Shown: piece by piece, positions 1-9,049 of the stretch
How the letters are laid out: the number at the start of each line of letters is the position of its first letter
Numbering within the stretch: the stretch's first letter is position 1
Source: a bacterium
GTDB lineage: Bacteria; Latescibacterota; UBA2968
DNA: 36,716 nucleotides
Assembly: GCA_027296045.1 (NCBI GenBank)
Contig: JAPUJS010000354.1
Coordinates: 1-36,716, forward strand
Direction: 5' to 3'
Notes under the pieces: generated by a model
The model's input: the letters and a program-made list of their open reading frames with translations, nothing else
The model's database searches: none
What the model was told of the DNA's origin: nothing
Program-made: the position numbers and the translations under genes

Positions 1-114
1 AGCCAAAAAGACTAAGGATGTGAACTGGCTACACCTTCAGTCCAAAACCCTCTCCTGTAACAACCCGAAAAATCTTCCACCGGTAGCAAAACGGTAGCAG
101 TGGGGTATTTGAAC

Positions 115-157
115 AAAAAAGCGGGTCACGCCACATTGACGTAACCCGTTGTTTTTA
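115..157 (-). terminator. Rho-independent terminator downstream of tRNA-Leu
   Basis: On the minus strand ACGGGTTACG...CGTGACCCGC imperfect stem followed by a T-run (A-run at 115-120 on the plus strand). Confidence 0.7.
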
Positions 158-158
158 T

Positions 159-246
159 TGGTGCCGAAGAAGGGACTCGAACCCATACGGAGCAACGCTC
201 CACTACGCCCTCAACGTAGCGTGTCTACCAATTCCACCACTTCGGC
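159..246 (-). tRNA. tRNA-Leu (anticodon GAG)
   Basis: Reverse complement GCCGAAGTGGTGGAATTGGTAGACACGCTACGTTGAGGGCGTAGTGGAGCGTTGCTCCGTATGGGTTCGAGTCCCTTCTTCGGCACCA: acceptor stem, long variable arm, GGTTCGAGTCC T-arm, anticodon loop TTGAGGG and encoded CCA. Confidence 0.97.
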
Positions 247-255
247 AACAAGCGA

Positions 256-633
256 TTAATTTCCGCCCGTAGCGCCCCTATCTGTCGGGGCAACCTGGAT
301 AGGCAACTGCAAGGGTTGTGGGCCGGCCTGGGATTGGACCGGCACACCCCGCATCGCCTTCTCGGCGGCCGTCTGCGGAAGGCCTTCTTCGCTCCCTCTG
401 CCCGTATACCACAGCCCAATACAGGTGAGTGCAAACACAATGCCTATATAGGTGGTCACCCTGGCCAGAAAGGCATTGGCACCACCGCCGCCAAACATGG
501 CCCCACCACCGCCGCCCATTCCCCCAAAAGCACCCCCGGAAAGCCCGCCGCCTTTGCTCGACTGCAATAAAATGGAGACAACCAGGACAATACAGATAAT
601 CACATGAATAATCAACAAAATCGTTTCCATCAC
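256..633 (-). CDS. secG: Preprotein translocase subunit SecG
   Basis: N-terminal TM, LLQSSKGGGLSGGAFGG(G-rich) motif, second TM; sits between tpiA and tRNA-Leu. Confidence 0.93.
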   Translation of the reverse strand: MMETILLIIHVIICIVLVVSILLQSSKGGGLSGGAFGGMGGGGGAMFGGGGANAFLARVTTYIGIVFALTCIGLWYTGRGSEEGLPQTAAEKAMRGVPVQSQAGPQPLQLPIQVAPTDRGATGGN

Positions 634-645
634 ACACTCCAGAAC

Positions 646-1401
646 TTACAAAGCCGCCCGTACAATGGCGGCAAAAGAATCGGCTTTAAGAGATGCTCCG
701 CCAATCAGCCCGCCGTCTATATTGGCTTGACCAAACAACTCGTCGGCATTATCGGGCTTTACCGATCCGCCGTATTGAATGCGGACCGCCTGGCCAATCT
801 CATCGGAATACAACTGCCCCAACACCTCCCGAATAAACGCATGCACGGCTTCGGTCTGTTCGGGCGTTGCCGTCTCGCCTGTGCCAATGGCCCACACAGG
901 TTCGTAAGCCAGCACCACCTTGGAGGCATCGTCGCCTGAAATTCCGTCGAAGCCCCCGGTCACCTGGGTCCGAACCACGTCTTCGGTCACACCCGATTGA
1001 CGCTGCTCCAGGGTCTCGCCCACACACACAATGGGCGCCAGCCCTGCCGGGAGTGCAGCCTTCAATCGACGGTTCACTGTCTCGTCGGTCTCCCCAAAAT
1101 GCTGGCGCCGTTCAGAATGCCCTAATATAACGTAATCACAACCACATGTCAACAACATGCCCGCTGCAACCTCGCCCGTAAATGCCCCTTCCGATTCCCA
1201 ATGCATGGTCTGAGCGCCCAGTCCCACAGACGAGCCTTCCACCACACCTGCCACCCGTTCCAGAGCCGTAAAAGGCGGGCAGATGACCACGTCGACCGCC
1301 TCCACTCCGCCCACTGCTTCCACCACCCCCCGGGCGAGGGCTTCTGCCGCTTCCGAATCCTGATTCATCTTCCAATTCCCTGCAACAATCGGTTTTCTCA
1401 T
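646..1401 (-). CDS. tpiA: Triosephosphate isomerase
   Basis: RKPIVAGNWKMN, LGHSERRQHF, AYEPVWAIGTG, QYGGSVKPDN motifs. Confidence 0.98.
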   Translation of the reverse strand: MRKPIVAGNWKMNQDSEAAEALARGVVEAVGGVEAVDVVICPPFTALERVAGVVEGSSVGLGAQTMHWESEGAFTGEVAAGMLLTCGCDYVILGHSERRQHFGETDETVNRRLKAALPAGLAPIVCVGETLEQRQSGVTEDVVRTQVTGGFDGISGDDASKVVLAYEPVWAIGTGETATPEQTEAVHAFIREVLGQLYSDEIGQAVRIQYGGSVKPDNADELFGQANIDGGLIGGASLKADSFAAIVRAAL

Positions 1402-2615
1402 AACGCCTCCTTCGCATCCGCCTCTTTCTCGGCCAGAGCGGACACCCCGGGCAGCGTTTTGCCTTCCAGAAACTCCAGGGAAGCCCCACCACCAGTCGAT
1501 ACATGGCTCAGTTTGTCTGCAAATCCAAAATCCGCTACCGCAGCGGCTGTCTCTCCCCCCCCCACAATGGTGGTTGCCCCTTGTTCTGTGGCCTGCACAA
1601 GGGCTTCTCCAACCGCCCGAGTGCCTTTGGAAAACGAATCCATCTCACACACGCCCAGCGGCCCATTCCAAACAATTGTCTTGCCCTTCAAAACCACCTC
1701 TGAAAACTGTCGGGCCGTCTCCGGGCCAATATCAAAACCTTCCATATGGACAGGGATCTGTCCCCGACCAACCGTTTGGATCGGCACCCCCTCGGCCATC
1801 TGGGATGCCACAACTGTATCGACCGGCAGCAACAGGTCCACATCTTCCTCTTCCGCCTGTTTGAGCAATGCTTCGGCAACCTCAATCCGGTCGACCTCCA
1901 GAATCGAATTTCCAATCTCCAGCCCCAGAGCCTTAAAAAAGGTAAACGCCATTCCCCCACCAATCAGCAGCGTATCCACCTTTGGAAAAAGATTTCCGAT
2001 CACATCAATCTTACCCGAAATTTTGGCACCGCCTATAATGGCCACAAACGGCCGGGCCGGATCGGCAAGCGCCCCACCCAGATAATCCAGTTCTTTTTGC
2101 ATCAAAAACCCCGACGCACAATCCACCATATAATGTGTCACGCCTTCGGTCGATGCATGGGCCCGGTGTGCCGTACCAAAAGCATCGTTCACATACATCT
2201 CCCCCAATTCCGCCAACTGCCGGGAAAAACCGGGGGCATTTTCCTCCTCGTCGGGATGGAAACGCAGATTTTCCAGCAATACCACCGCCCCCTCCGGCAT
2301 CCGTTTGAGCCCATCCATCACCTCATCGCCCACACAATCCGGTGCCAGGATCACCTCTCTGCCGAGCAACCCCGCAAGGGCTTCGGCAACCGGCTGGAGC
2401 GACAAATTGGGCACAACGGTCCCACCCGGCCGGCCCAGGTGTGACATCAGCACCGGGTGCCCCCCCTCATCCAGAATGTGTCGAATCGTCGGCAAAGAAG
2501 CCTGAAGCCGGGTATCATCGGCAACCTGCCCACTTTCAAGCGGCACATTAAAATCCACCCGCACCAGCACCCGCTTGCCCGAAAGATCCAGATCGGTGAT
2601 CGACAACTTGCTCAA
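1398..2615 (-). CDS. pgk: Phosphoglycerate kinase (probable TTG start)
   Basis: KRVLVRVDFNVPL, VLLENLRFHPDEE, IIGGAKISGKI, GGGETAAAV motifs. TTG at 2615 (MSKLSITDLDL...) is preceded by GGGAGA with 8-nt spacing; the longer ORF to 2750 runs into gap. Confidence 0.95.
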   Translation of the reverse strand: MSKLSITDLDLSGKRVLVRVDFNVPLESGQVADDTRLQASLPTIRHILDEGGHPVLMSHLGRPGGTVVPNLSLQPVAEALAGLLGREVILAPDCVGDEVMDGLKRMPEGAVVLLENLRFHPDEEENAPGFSRQLAELGEMYVNDAFGTAHRAHASTEGVTHYMVDCASGFLMQKELDYLGGALADPARPFVAIIGGAKISGKIDVIGNLFPKVDTLLIGGGMAFTFFKALGLEIGNSILEVDRIEVAEALLKQAEEEDVDLLLPVDTVVASQMAEGVPIQTVGRGQIPVHMEGFDIGPETARQFSEVVLKGKTIVWNGPLGVCEMDSFSKGTRAVGEALVQATEQGATTIVGGGETAAAVADFGFADKLSHVSTGGGASLEFLEGKTLPGVSALAEKEADAKEAL

Positions 2616-2695
2616 AGCAAGATCTCCCAAAACAGTTCCGGGTTCCGAACCGCCCTTTTCCGAGGGCAGAGCAAACCCGGAACCCGGAACCCAAT

Positions 2696-3724
2696 TTACA
2701 TCTTCGACAGCTTCTGAATCAAATCCACACACCGGTTGGAATAGCCCCACTCGTTGTCATACCAACCACACACCTTGACCATGGTGGATTCCATCACATC
2801 GGTCAATGGGGCGTCAAAAATGCACGAATGGGCATTGCCGATAATATCTGCCAACACCAGCGGATCTTCCGAATATTCCAGAATGCCTTTCAACCGACCG
2901 CCGGCAGCACGTTTAAAGGCCGCGTTCACCTTTTCGGGTGTCACATCCTTTTTCAAAATTGCTACAAAATCCGTAAAGGACCCATTGGGCGTCGGAACGC
3001 GCAAAGCCATCCCGTTCAGTTTGCCGTTCAATTCCGGAAGCACCTTGCCCACCGCACTGGCCGCACCCGTTGTGGTCGGAATAATCGATAAGGCCGCAGA
3101 TCGGGCCCGTCGCAGGTCTCTGTGGGGCGCATCGATCAAGCGCTGTTCGCCCGTATAGGAATGAATCGTCGTCATCAATCCCCGTTCCACACCAAAGGCC
3201 TCGTGCAAAACACTTACCATCGGGGCCAGACAATTGGTTGTACACGACGCATTTGAAATCACCCGATCGCTGGCCTTTAGGATATCATCGTTGATCCCCA
3301 TCACCACCGTGGGCACCTCTCCTGTAGCGGGTGCAGAAATAATGACCCTTTTTGCACCCGACCGGCCCAGGTGGGCGCTTGCGGCTTCTCGGTCCGTAAA
3401 AAAGCCCGACGACTCGACCACCACATCCACTCCCAACAATCGCCAGGGCAGATTGGCCGGATTGGTATCCGACAATACCGCAATCTTTTTGCGCCCCACC
3501 ACCAGAGCATCCACCTTTTTTTTGCCCACCTTCACCGCCCCTTCCTGAACCCCCACGCGACCGGGATAGGCTCCGTGGGTGGAATCGTATTTTACCAAAT
3601 GGGCAAGCGAGTGGGCATCGGTCAAATCATTCACCGCCACCACATTCACACCCCGGTCCAGGGCCGCCCGAAAAACCAACCGCCCAATACGTCCAAAACC
3701 ATTAATACCAACTTTTATTGCCAT
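2696..3724 (-). CDS. gap: Glyceraldehyde-3-phosphate dehydrogenase
   Basis: [74 protein letters not shown]. Confidence 0.98.
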   Translation of the reverse strand: MAIKVGINGFGRIGRLVFRAALDRGVNVVAVNDLTDAHSLAHLVKYDSTHGAYPGRVGVQEGAVKVGKKKVDALVVGRKKIAVLSDTNPANLPWRLLGVDVVVESSGFFTDREAASAHLGRSGAKRVIISAPATGEVPTVVMGINDDILKASDRVISNASCTTNCLAPMVSVLHEAFGVERGLMTTIHSYTGEQRLIDAPHRDLRRARSAALSIIPTTTGAASAVGKVLPELNGKLNGMALRVPTPNGSFTDFVAILKKDVTPEKVNAAFKRAAGGRLKGILEYSEDPLVLADIIGNAHSCIFDAPLTDVMESTMVKVCGWYDNEWGYSNRCVDLIQKLSKM

Positions 3725-3830
3725 TTCAATCCTCCGCTAAGATGTCCGCGACCCAACGCCCCATTCCCGAAAAACCATCTCCTCGCGTCACCCCCAGGTT
3801 CCCCTTGTAGGGCGCACGAAGAGACCGCTC

Positions 3831-4874
3831 CTAACCAAAAAAGACCTTTGCAATATCGTATAATCCCATATCCACGGTGCGCAACTTGGCCACCGCATCC
3901 TCAATATCGACCGAAACAATTTCTGTGCCCTTGAGTGCAACCATCCTCCCGAACTCGCCGTTGTGAACCATATCGATCGCGCCAATGCCAAACCGCGTGC
4001 CCAACACCCGGTCAAACGCCGTGGGGCTGCCCCCACGCTGAATATGTCCCAAAACCGTCGCCCGGCTTTCATAACCCGTACGCTTTTCAATCTCCGCGCT
4101 CAGCAAGTTCCCAATCCCGCCCAACCGTACGTGGCCAAAAGCATCTTTTTCTTGGGATTGCAACACCATCCCATCGGCAAGCTTCGCCCCTTCGGCCACC
4201 ACGACAATACTGAATGTCTTGCCCCTGTTGTGGCGTTTTTTGATAATCTCACAGACCTCGTTCAAAACAAAAGGTTTTTCCGGGATCAAAACCACATCGG
4301 CACCGCCCGCGATGCCTGCCTCCACGGCAATCCAACCCGCATGGCGGCCCATGACTTCTACCACCATGACCCGGTTGTGAGACTCGGCAGTGGTGTGCAA
4401 GCGGTCGATCGCTTCCATCACAATATTGATTGCCGTGTCAAACCCAAACGTCTGGTCTGTGCCATTCAGATCATTGTCAATGGTTTTGGGCACGCCCACC
4501 ATCTGAGCCCCCATGCGACACAACTTGCTGGCCACACCAATAGTATCATCTCCACCAATGGCAATCAATGCATCCAGGCCCATTGCCTTCATATGATCCA
4601 GCACAATCTGGCCTCCGTTTTCATCCTGAAACGGGTTGGTCCGGGAAGTCCCCAAAATGGTCCCGCCTCGCGGCAAGATCCCGGACACGGCATCCAAACT
4701 CAAAGGACGGGCCAGTTGCTCCATCATACCGCGCCACCCCTCTTCCACACCCACAATCTCATACCCATAGGTAAGAATCCCCTTCCGGGTCACCGCCCGA
4801 ATCACGGCATTCAGCCCCGGACAGTCTCCCCCTCCCGTTAAGACTCCGACACGTTCGACAGACATTTCTGACAC
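3831..4874 (-). CDS. pfkA: 6-phosphofructokinase, PPi-type active-site signature
   Basis: GVLTGGGDCPGLNAVIR, GGDDTIGVA, PKTIDNDLNGTDQTFGFDTA, LGHIQRGGSPTAFDR. Confidence 0.95.
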   Translation of the reverse strand: MSEMSVERVGVLTGGGDCPGLNAVIRAVTRKGILTYGYEIVGVEEGWRGMMEQLARPLSLDAVSGILPRGGTILGTSRTNPFQDENGGQIVLDHMKAMGLDALIAIGGDDTIGVASKLCRMGAQMVGVPKTIDNDLNGTDQTFGFDTAINIVMEAIDRLHTTAESHNRVMVVEVMGRHAGWIAVEAGIAGGADVVLIPEKPFVLNEVCEIIKKRHNRGKTFSIVVVAEGAKLADGMVLQSQEKDAFGHVRLGGIGNLLSAEIEKRTGYESRATVLGHIQRGGSPTAFDRVLGTRFGIGAIDMVHNGEFGRMVALKGTEIVSVDIEDAVAKLRTVDMGLYDIAKVFFG

Positions 4875-4991
4875 CCCTCTCTAAAATCAAAGAGACAGAT
4901 TTTCTGATATGCTCAGAAATCGGCCTGCATCCGGCTGTCAGAGCCCCTCCCGGCCCAACAGCCGTAAGCGTTCAAATCCAAAGCCTTTAAA

Positions 4992-5018
4992 TTTATAAGA
5001 TGACCCCCAGAGTGTCAA
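4992..5018 (-). promoter_or_regulatory. Candidate sigma-70 promoter of the glycolytic gene cluster
   Basis: On the minus strand TTGACA (5018-5013), then a TATAAA/TAAATT-type -10 region around 4997-4990, upstream of pfkA. With TATAAA the spacer is 15 nt, slightly short. Confidence 0.45.
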
Positions 5019-5061
5019 GAAAATGTTGCACAACCAATAAAAAAATCAACAGGTTGAAATC

Positions 5062-5811
5062 TTATGTGGCCTTCCCTTTCTCCCGATCCTGAACCGGGCT
5101 TGCCACGGCTGCCACCAAAACCTGCTCACACCCTTCGGCCTTCAAAGCCCGTGCACATGCATTCACCGTTGCACCAGTCGTCATCACATCGTCCACCAGT
5201 AAAATGCGTCGGTGTTCGACGGGCCGACAGACTCGAAATGCCCCCTCCACATTGGCCCTGCGCCCCCCGGCATCCAGGGCTGTCTGTGTCTCAGTTGCCC
5301 GGACCCGTTCCAGGATCCGTTCGTCAACCACCCCATCGACCACCTCTGCCAGGGCGCGAGCCAGAACGGCGCTTTGATTATACCCCCGCTCACGCCTCCG
5401 ACTCCCGTGAAGCGGAACCGGCACAATGAGGGTCTCCGGTTCCCACCCCTGCCTATCCTGAATATACCTCCCGAGTTGATGGCCCAGGATGCGCCCGGAA
5501 AGGGTCTTGCCCTGATATTTCAACTGATGAACCAGTTGTCTTACCTTATCATTAAAATCATACAAAATAAAGAGTTGATCATAATCCCAGGTCCTGCCCC
5601 GACAGGGCACACAAGGGTCTGCTGCCGGACCTCCGCAATGGATACACCGAACCCCTTGCATCGGTTTCAGATCGATCATACAGGTCGGACAGATGTGCTG
5701 CGCCACTCCTGATAGAGGAGTTTGACAGAGCAAACAGTGCGGGGGATAAAGCAAATCCAGCACAGCCTGCCAGAGCAAGGAAAAAGCCTGTCTCATCGAC
5801 GATTCTCCCAA
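5062..5811 (-). CDS. comF: ComF family protein (phosphoribosyltransferase-like)
   Basis: Cys-rich zinc ribbon (PPHCLLCQTPL...CPTC...CIHCGGP), KYQGKTLSGRILG, VPVPLHGSRRRERGYNQSAVLA, ILLVDDVMTTGATVNACARALKAEG PRPP loop. Confidence 0.93.
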   Translation of the reverse strand: MGESSMRQAFSLLWQAVLDLLYPPHCLLCQTPLSGVAQHICPTCMIDLKPMQGVRCIHCGGPAADPCVPCRGRTWDYDQLFILYDFNDKVRQLVHQLKYQGKTLSGRILGHQLGRYIQDRQGWEPETLIVPVPLHGSRRRERGYNQSAVLARALAEVVDGVVDERILERVRATETQTALDAGGRRANVEGAFRVCRPVEHRRILLVDDVMTTGATVNACARALKAEGCEQVLVAAVASPVQDREKGKAT

Positions 5812-5812
5812 A

Positions 5813-5828
5813 CGTGATCTGGATCACG
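5813..5828. promoter_or_regulatory. CRP/FNR-family-like operator
   Basis: CGTGATCTGGATCACG perfect inverted repeat, closely matching the E. coli CRP consensus TGTGATCTAGATCACA, in the divergent comF/response-regulator intergenic region. Confidence 0.6.
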
Positions 5829-5891
5829 AACACAAGCCTCTAAATGAACCATGTTCATAATATATAGTGTGCCAAAGCCCCAGAGGAAACC

Positions 5892-6254
5892 ATGTCCAAA
5901 CACATCCTGGTCATCGACGACGAAGCCGAATTCCGCAATGCCGTGAAAGAGATCCTGTCTCTCGACGGCTATCAGGTGGACATTCCCCACTACCTGGCCT
6001 CGGCCGTAGCTTCTGCTTTGCAGGGCATTCACGATCTCATTATTTTAGACCTGAGAATGCCCGGCCTGGACGGGCTTGAAATTGCCCGCCTGTTTCGAGA
6101 CCAGGGCCTGAAAACGCCCATCCTGGTCATTTCCGGCTATCTCTCCGATACGGTCCCCGCCCAATTACATCAAATCGGTATCCAGCATACCCTGCCCAAA
6201 CCCTCCGGGATTCCACAGCTTTTCGATGCCGTCAAAAAAGCCCTCGCTGCATAG
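5892..6254 (+). CDS. Stand-alone response regulator (REC domain only)
   Basis: HILVIDDEAEFRNAVKEIL, LIILDLRMPGLDGLEIARL, PILVISGY, LPKPSGIPQLFDAV. Confidence 0.93.
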   Translation: MSKHILVIDDEAEFRNAVKEILSLDGYQVDIPHYLASAVASALQGIHDLIILDLRMPGLDGLEIARLFRDQGLKTPILVISGYLSDTVPAQLHQIGIQHTLPKPSGIPQLFDAVKKALAA

Positions 6255-6402
6255 ACTTTCCCTTCAAAATTGATTATCTTACATACCCGTCGGCAGCCGG
6301 CGACCGCCTCTCGATTCGCCCCTCCTGGATGGAGAGAGATCGCCGATTGCCGCACAGGTTTTCGATGTGTCCATTCACCCACGCACCCTGGAATCCGAAA
6401 CG

Positions 6403-8367
6403 ATGATGAACAATGTCCGTGCGATTATCTTCGACCTCGACGGCACCCTATTCGACCTCAACCCCCTGGTTCGCAACGCCCGGCAGAGAGTCGCCTACTT
6501 TCTCCACCAAAATGAGCTCTTCGCCTCCCGGGCCTATGCGTTGCGACGGCTCAACAGCCTGGAACGACGCCATGGCCCGTATTATTCCTCCTCCCCCTAT
6601 TATTTCGCCTTCTACGATATCGCCAAGGCCCTCTTTAAAGACAAACCCGAACGCATCCGTCAACTAACCCGAAAAACAGATCCCGATGCCGATCCAATCG
6701 AAGCCTTTGTCGGCGTGCTCGAACAGATCTACAATGCCGAAGATGTAGAAGACATCGCGCCCTACCCCGATGCCGTGCAGACCCTGGCCGAGCTTCGAGA
6801 AGCAGGCTACCTCCTCTTTCTGGTCACCCTGGGCAGGTCTTCTCGTCAGAAGAACAAAATCAACCGACTGGGCATTGGTCCCTATTTCCATCGCATCATC
6901 AACGAAGGCCCGCCTTCTCACGACTACTGGTTTGGAGAGATCTTACAGGACCAAAAATTAAGTCCGGATCAAGTCGTCGTCATCGGTGACCGCACCCAGG
7001 ACGAAATTCGGGCGGGCAACCGATTGGGCTTGCACACCGTGTGGATGCACCGGGGCCGATTTTCGGACACCGAACCCGGCGAAGGCGATCGACCAGACCA
7101 CCAGATCCAATTCCTTGCGCAGCTGCCCACCCTGCTTCACCTGGCCAAACGGGGCAAAAATACGGCCCAACTTAAAATAACCGTCATCGGTGGAGGCACC
7201 GGACTGCCCACCGTTTTGCGGGGTATGCGAACCTACACGGAAGCTCCCACAGCCATCGTCGCCGTTACCGACACCGGCGCATCCTCGGGGCGCATCCGCT
7301 GGAATCTGGGCGTTCCACCGCCCGGCGATATCCGCAATGTGCTCACTGCCCTGGCCGACCCCGACCGCATTTCTCCGGGCCTCTTCCGGGTCTTTCAGCA
7401 CCGGTTTCCCAACAGCGAAGCCGAATCGGGCATTTTCAAAAACGACCACATCGGCAATTTTCTTGTAGCCGCTCTCACCCAGCAATTGGGCGACTTTAAC
7501 AAAGCCATCCAAACCGCATGCAGCATGCTACATATCCGGGGCACCATCCTGCCAGCCAGCCAGGACAATGTGGACATTTGCGCCGAGTTGGAAAACGGGG
7601 AACACCGCTACACAGAATGGATGGTCCGCAAACCCGGCAAACCCCCGCTCAAACGCGCCTACTTGGTCCCCAACGAAGCCATCTTGAAAGAACTCGACCG
7701 AAAAGGCGGCGGACTGAAAAGGATTATTGATCCGGAAACCGGCCAGGTCGAAGTCCAGGCCCGCCGCAAAAAACCAGTGGATCTTCCCCAAAACCAGGCC
7801 AAGGCGCCTCCCGAAGCACTCCAGGCCATCGCCGAGGCCGACATCGTGGTCCTGGGTCCTGGCAGTCTGTTCACCAGTGTCATTACCGATCTCCTCGTGC
7901 CCGACATCCAGAAGGCCCTGCTGGACCGCACCCATGGCCTGACCCTTTATGTGTGCAACATTGTCACCCAGCCAGGCCAGGCCGACGGCTTTAAGGCCTC
8001 CGATCACCTCCGGGCAATCCGCCGCCACTTCCCGCAAAACAAACGGACCAGCGTGGTCGATCATATGCTGGTCCAGGATCCTCGAATCTTTCAAACCCCC
8101 AAAAGCCGTCCCTGGCACCCCCTTCTCAAACAGTATGAAAAAGACGGCAAAGAACTGGTCGAATGTGACAGCGATACCCTCGACGCCCTCGTGCCCTGGA
8201 CCCTGGCCGACCTGGTGGAAGAATTTCAACCCGATATCATGGACCGGGGCGTCGGCGATTTTATCAGCCACGACTCCCACAAAGTGGCCGACGCCATTTG
8301 CCGAATCTATTGCGGACTCAAAGTTCCCGACTACTGGGGCCTCCAGGAGGACACCGATGCCCGTTAA
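6403..8367 (+). CDS. Fusion protein: N-terminal HAD-superfamily hydrolase plus C-terminal YvcK/CofD-like gluconeogenesis factor
   Basis: HAD motifs IIFDLDGTLFD, LVTLGRS, VVIGDRTQDEIRAGNRLG. YvcK motifs KITVIGGGTGLPTVLRGMR, DTGASSGRIRWNLGVPPPGDIRNVLTALAD, NVDICAELENG, VLGPGSLFTSVITDLLVP. Confidence 0.93.
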   Translation: MMNNVRAIIFDLDGTLFDLNPLVRNARQRVAYFLHQNELFASRAYALRRLNSLERRHGPYYSSSPYYFAFYDIAKALFKDKPERIRQLTRKTDPDADPIEAFVGVLEQIYNAEDVEDIAPYPDAVQTLAELREAGYLLFLVTLGRSSRQKNKINRLGIGPYFHRIINEGPPSHDYWFGEILQDQKLSPDQVVVIGDRTQDEIRAGNRLGLHTVWMHRGRFSDTEPGEGDRPDHQIQFLAQLPTLLHLAKRGKNTAQLKITVIGGGTGLPTVLRGMRTYTEAPTAIVAVTDTGASSGRIRWNLGVPPPGDIRNVLTALADPDRISPGLFRVFQHRFPNSEAESGIFKNDHIGNFLVAALTQQLGDFNKAIQTACSMLHIRGTILPASQDNVDICAELENGEHRYTEWMVRKPGKPPLKRAYLVPNEAILKELDRKGGGLKRIIDPETGQVEVQARRKKPVDLPQNQAKAPPEALQAIAEADIVVLGPGSLFTSVITDLLVPDIQKALLDRTHGLTLYVCNIVTQPGQADGFKASDHLRAIRRHFPQNKRTSVVDHMLVQDPRIFQTPKSRPWHPLLKQYEKDGKELVECDSDTLDALVPWTLADLVEEFQPDIMDRGVGDFISHDSHKVADAICRIYCGLKVPDYWGLQEDTDAR

Positions 8368-9040
8368 AGGCATCCTCTTCGATCTGGACGATACCCTTTT
8401 CGACTGTACCGGCCAGCTTACCGGCCCTGCCCGTTTACGGGCCTCAACCATCTTTCAAAATGCACATTCCCATCTCAACCTGGACGACCTGTCCCAAGAC
8501 CAGGCCCGCCTGGCAGACACCCTCGGTTCCGGCGGGGCAATCGAAAAAATCGGCCGTGCCCACTGCCTTCCCAACGCCCTCGTTCAACAGGCCCTGGAAG
8601 CCTACAACCGCAACGAAGTAGAAGCCATCACGCCCTTCCCGGACGTCCCCGAAACCCTCACCAAACTAAGCGACCAGGGACTTGCCCTGGCCCTGGTGAC
8701 CACCGGACAGCCCGACCGCCAGCGCAGAAAAGTCCACCTGCTCCATCTAGACAGCTATTTTAGCGAACAACAGGGCACACTCATCCTCCACGATGAGCAC
8801 CAAAACCCCCTCAAAGACGACGCGCTTCGCCAGGCCGCTCAAAATCTGGACCTGCCGTTCCAACACCTGCTTGCTGTCGGCGACAAACTGGATGCCGAAA
8901 TCGCCGCCGCAAACCGCCTGGGGCTAACCACCGTCCGGATCCGCCACGGCCGACAAAAAGACCGTTCCCCCCAAACGCAGGAAGAACGCCCGGACCACGA
9001 AATCGACCGGATTTCGGACCTTCTCACACTGCTCATTTAG
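8357..9040 (+). CDS. HAD-superfamily hydrolase, paralogue of the HAD module in the upstream fusion
   Basis: MPVKGILFDLDDTLFD, LVTTGQPDRQRRKVHLLHLDSYF, AVGDKLDAEIAAANRLGLTTVRIRHGR...RPDHEID. The start overlaps the end of the fusion CDS and has an upstream AGGAGG. Confidence 0.9.
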   Translation: MPVKGILFDLDDTLFDCTGQLTGPARLRASTIFQNAHSHLNLDDLSQDQARLADTLGSGGAIEKIGRAHCLPNALVQQALEAYNRNEVEAITPFPDVPETLTKLSDQGLALALVTTGQPDRQRRKVHLLHLDSYFSEQQGTLILHDEHQNPLKDDALRQAAQNLDLPFQHLLAVGDKLDAEIAAANRLGLTTVRIRHGRQKDRSPQTQEERPDHEIDRISDLLTLLI

Positions 9041-9049
9041 CGATAGCAG

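Noticed and set aside
225-570. Antisense and overlapping ORFs across secG, tpiA, pgk, gap, pfkA and many other genes in the ORF track
   Set aside because: They mirror well-supported genes, have arginine/proline-rich shadow compositions and lack recognisable motifs or RBSs.
5011-5019. AGTGTCAAG near the pfkA promoter resembling the TnpB element right end
   Set aside because: Only 9 nt shared and no hairpin; better explained as the reverse complement of a TTGACA -35 element.
5844-5858. ATGAACCATGTTCAT as a LexA/SOS box
   Set aside because: Half-sites GAAC and GTTC are separated by 3 nt, not 4; kept only as an unassigned palindrome.
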